From the NCBI RefSeq assembly GCF_022965805.1, contig NW_027330822.1, positions 62,001 through 126,000 on the forward strand: a DNA stretch of 64,000 nucleotides, written 5' to 3'. Origin of the DNA: Primulina eburnea (taxonomy: Eukaryota; Streptophyta; Magnoliopsida; Lamiales; Gesneriaceae). Below are positions 60,701 through 64,000 of the stretch, one piece after another (position 1 is the stretch's first letter; the number at the start of each line of letters is the position of its first letter). A program made the position numbers and the translations under genes. The notes below the pieces were generated by a model. It saw nothing but the letters and a program-made list of their open reading frames with translations, was not told the origin of the DNA and made no database searches.

Positions 60701-63700
60701 TTAAATTCTTGAGTTACTTTTGGAATACTTTATGGGCTAAACTTGGCACAAAATTGTTGTTTTCTACTACTTGTCATGCTCAAACGGATGGACAAACTGA
60801 AGTTGTCAATAGAACTTTGGGAACACTTTTGCGTGCTATTCTTAAAAAGAACTTGGATTGACATTTCTATGGACTTTATTTTGGGGTTGCCTAGGACTAA
60901 GAAGGGGAGGGATTCTATTTTTGTTGTTGTGGATAGATTCTCTAAGATGGCACATTTTATAGCTTGTCATAAAACCGATGATGCTTCAAACATTGCGGAT
61001 TTGTTCTTTAGAGAAGTCGTTAGGTTGCATGGCATGCCTAGGACTATTGTTTCTGGTCGCGATGTTAAATTCTTGAGTTACTTTTGGAAGACTTTATGGG
61101 CTAAACTTGGCACAAAATTGTTGTTTTCTACTACTTGTCATGCTCAAACGGATGGACAAACTGTAGTTGTCAATAGAACTTTGGGAACACTTTTGCGTGC
61201 TTATTCTTAAAAAGAACTTGGATTGACATTTCTATGGACTTTATTTTGGGGTTGCCTAGGACTAAGAAGGGGAGGGATTCTATTTTTGTTGTTGTGGATA
61301 GATTCTCTAAGATGGCACATTTTATAGCTTGTCATAAAACCGATGATGCTTCAAACATTGCGGATTTGTTCTTTAGAGAAGTCGTTAGGTTGCATGGCAT
61401 GCCTAGGACTATTGTTTCTGGTCGCGATGTTAAATTCTTGAGTTACTTTTGGAAGACTTTATGGGCTAAACTTGGCACAAAATTGTTGTTTTCTACTACT
61501 TGTCATGCTCAAACGGATGGACAAACTGAAGTTGTCAATAGAACTTTGGGAACACTTTTGCGTGCTATTCTTAAAAAGAACTTGGATTGACATTTCTATG
61601 GACTTTATTTTGGGGTTGTCTAGGACTAAGAAGGGGAGGGATTCTATTTTTGTTGTTGTGGATAGATTCTCTAAGATGGCACATTTTATAGCTTGTCATA
61701 AAACCGATGATGCTTCAAACATTGCGGATTTGTTCTTTAGAGAAGTCGCTTAGGTTGCATGGCATGCCTAGGACTATTGATTCTGGTCGCGATGTTAAAT
61801 TCTTGAGTTACTTTTGGAATACTTTATGGGCTAAACTTGGCACAAAATTGTTGTTTTCTACTACTTGTCATGCTCAAACGGATGGACAAACTGTAGTTGT
61901 CAATAGAACTTTGGGAACACTTTTGCGTGTTATTCTTAAAAAGAACTTGGATTGACATTTCTATGGACTTTATTTTGGGGTTGCCTAGGACTAAGAAGGG
62001 GAGGGATTCTATTTTTGTTGTTGTGGATAGATTCTCTAAGATGGCACATTTTATAGCTTGTCATAAAACCGATGATGCTTCAAACATTGCGGATTTGTTC
62101 TTTAGAGAAGTCGTTAGGTTGCATGGCATGCCTAGAACTATTGTTTCTGGTCGCGATGTTAAATTCTTGAGTTACTTTTGAAGACTTTATGGGCTAAACT
62201 TGGCACAAAATTGTTGTTTTCTACTACTTGTCATGCTCAAACGGATGGACAAACTGTAGTTGTCAATAGAACTTTGGGAACACTTTTGCGTGCTTATTCT
62301 TAAAAAGAACTTGGATTGACATTTCTATGGACTTTATTTTGGGGTTGCCTAGGACTAAGAAGGGGAGGGATTCTATTTTTGTTGTTGTGGATAGATTCTC
62401 TAAGATGGCACATTTTATAGCTTGTCATAAAACCGATGATGCTTCAAACATTGCGGATTTGTTCTTTAGAGAAGTCGTTAGGTTGCATGGCATGCCTAGG
62501 ACTATTGTTTCTGGTCGCGATGTTAAATTCTTGAGTTACTTTTGGAAGACTTTATGGGCTAAACTTGGCACAAAATTGTTGTTTTCTACTACTTGTCATG
62601 CTCAAACGGATGGACAAACTGAAGTTGTCAATAGAACTTTGGGAACACTTTTGCGTGCTTATTCTTAAAAAGAACTTGGATTGACATTTCTATGGACTTT
62701 ATTTTGGGGTTGTCCTAGGACTAAGAAGGGGAGGGATTCTATTTTTGTTGTTGTGGATAGATTCTCTAAGATGGCACATTTTATAGCTTGTCATAAAACC
62801 GATGATGCTTCAAACATTGCGGATTTGTTCTTTAGAGAAGTCGTTAGGTTGCATGGCATGCCTAGGACTATTGTTTCTGGTCGCGATGTTAAATTCTTGA
62901 GTTACTTTTGGAAGACTTTATGGGCTAAACTTGGCACAAAATTGTTGTTTTCTACTACTTGTCATGCTCAAACGGATGGACAAACTGTAGTTGTCAATAG
63001 AACTTTGGGAACACTTTGCGTGCTATTCTTAAAAAGAACTTGATTGACATTTCTATGGACTTTATTTTGGGGTTGCCTAGGACTAAGAAGGGGAGGGATT
63101 CTATTTTTGTTGTTGTGGATAGATTCTCTAAGATGGCACATTTTATAGCTTGTCATAAAACCGATGATGCTTCAAACATTGCGGATTTGTTCTTTAGAGA
63201 AGTCGTTAGGTTGCATGGCATGCCTAGGACTATTGTTTCTGGTCGCGATGTTAAATTCTTGAGTTACTTTTGGAAGACTTTATGGGCTAAACTTGGCACA
63301 AAATTGTTGTTTTCTACTACTTGTCATGCTCAAACGGATGGACAAACTGTAGTTGTCAATAGAACTTTGGGAACACTTTTGCGTGCTATTCTTAAAAAGA
63401 ACTTGGATTGACATTTCTATGGACTTTATTTTGGGGTTGCCTAGGACTAAGAAGGGGAGGGATTCTATTTTTGTTGTTGTGGATAGATTCTCTAAGATGG
63501 CACATTTTATAGCTTGTCATAAAACCGATGATGCTTCAAACATTGCGGATTTGTTCTTTAGAGAAGTCGTTAGGTTGCATGGCATGCCTAGGACTATTGT
63601 TTCTGGTCGCGATGTTAAATTCTTGAGTTACTTTTGGAAGACTTTATGGGCTAAACTTGGCACAAAATTGTTGTTTTCTACTACTTGTCATGCTCAAACG

Positions 63701-64000
63701 GATGGACAAACTGTAGTTGTCAATAGAACTTTGGGAACACTTTTGCGTGCTTATTCTTAAAAAGAACTTGGATTGACATTTCTATGGACTTTATTTTGGG
63801 GTTGCCTAGGACTAAGAAGGGGAGGGATTCTATTTTTGTTGTTGTGGATAGATTCTCTAAGATGGCACATTTTATATCTTGTCATAAAACCGATGATGCT
63901 TCAAACATTGCGGATTTGTTCTTTAGAGAAGTCGTTAGGTTGCATGGCATGCCTAGGACTATTGTTTCTGGTCGCGATGTTAAATTCTTGAGTTACTTTT
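51758..64000 (+). repeat. Satellite array 4: ~33 uniform integrase-derived monomers
   Basis: Units start at 51758 and 52122 and continue at 364-bp spacing to the window end, where the last unit is cut. Nearly all are the His-Ala-Gln, GTA (Val) form, unlike array 1. A few GAA units appear (54304-, 56123-, 60857-, 61586-). Recurrent one-base variants are shared between distant units: 'gtgcttattc' (+1) near 53190, 58287, 58650, 61200, 62294, 62658 and 63750; 'cttttgaagac' (-1) near 54896, 59630 and 62180; 'gatttctgg' (+1) near 56317, also near 2389 in array 1; and 'cactttgcg' (-1) near 57912 and 63013. Confidence 0.96.

Noticed and set aside
1..64000. Host genes, tRNA, rRNA or other non-coding RNA genes
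   Set aside because: Every stretch is accounted for by satellite or retrotransposon sequence, and I saw no tRNA-like or rRNA-like segment. The only tRNA-related sites are the primer binding sites.

Overview
The window is a repeat-only stretch of a plant nuclear genome, most likely centromeric or pericentromeric heterochromatin. It holds a large satellite array with a ~364-bp monomer. Three copies of one Ty3/gypsy LTR retrotransposon family interrupt the array: two real nested insertions and one very noisy duplicate. I see no host gene, tRNA, rRNA or CRISPR. The plant assignment rests on the initiator-Met-tRNA primer site, the Tekay/Del-like polyprotein with a C-terminal chromodomain, and the satellite architecture. 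I cannot name the species.

Layout: 1-8573 satellite, about 22 very uniform monomers after a divergent start. 8574-16409 Element 1, minus strand, 5-bp target duplication, nearly identical LTRs, polyprotein broken by two +1 frameshifts. 16415-27942 satellite, about 30 monomers. 27948-35573 Element 2, plus strand, 5-bp target duplication, intact 1476-residue Gag-Pol. 35579-44194 more divergent satellite with higher-order periods of 1092 and ~728 bp. 44195-51528 Element 3, a copy of Element 2 riddled with single-base indels and lacking the end of its right LTR. 51529-51757 blended junction. 51758-64000 uniform satellite, about 33 monomers.

The monomer is itself a piece of a retrotransposon. It encodes the integrase catalytic core of a different Ty3/gypsy lineage, from the first catalytic Asp to just past the catalytic Glu. 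The second catalytic Asp is Gly in every monomer I read, and in a large subfamily the Glu is Val. The period of 364 is 3x121+1, so the integrase frame slips by one base per unit; a trimer (1092 bp) returns to phase. The likely history is: an integrase fragment was amplified as a satellite, the satellite diversified into subfamilies and higher-order repeats, and Tekay-like elements recently inserted into it.

Caution: indel clusters, and the fact that Element 3 carries the same private variants as Element 2, suggest that parts of the window (especially ~42.3-51.7 kb) are unpolished or mis-assembled long-read consensus rather than old decayed DNA.
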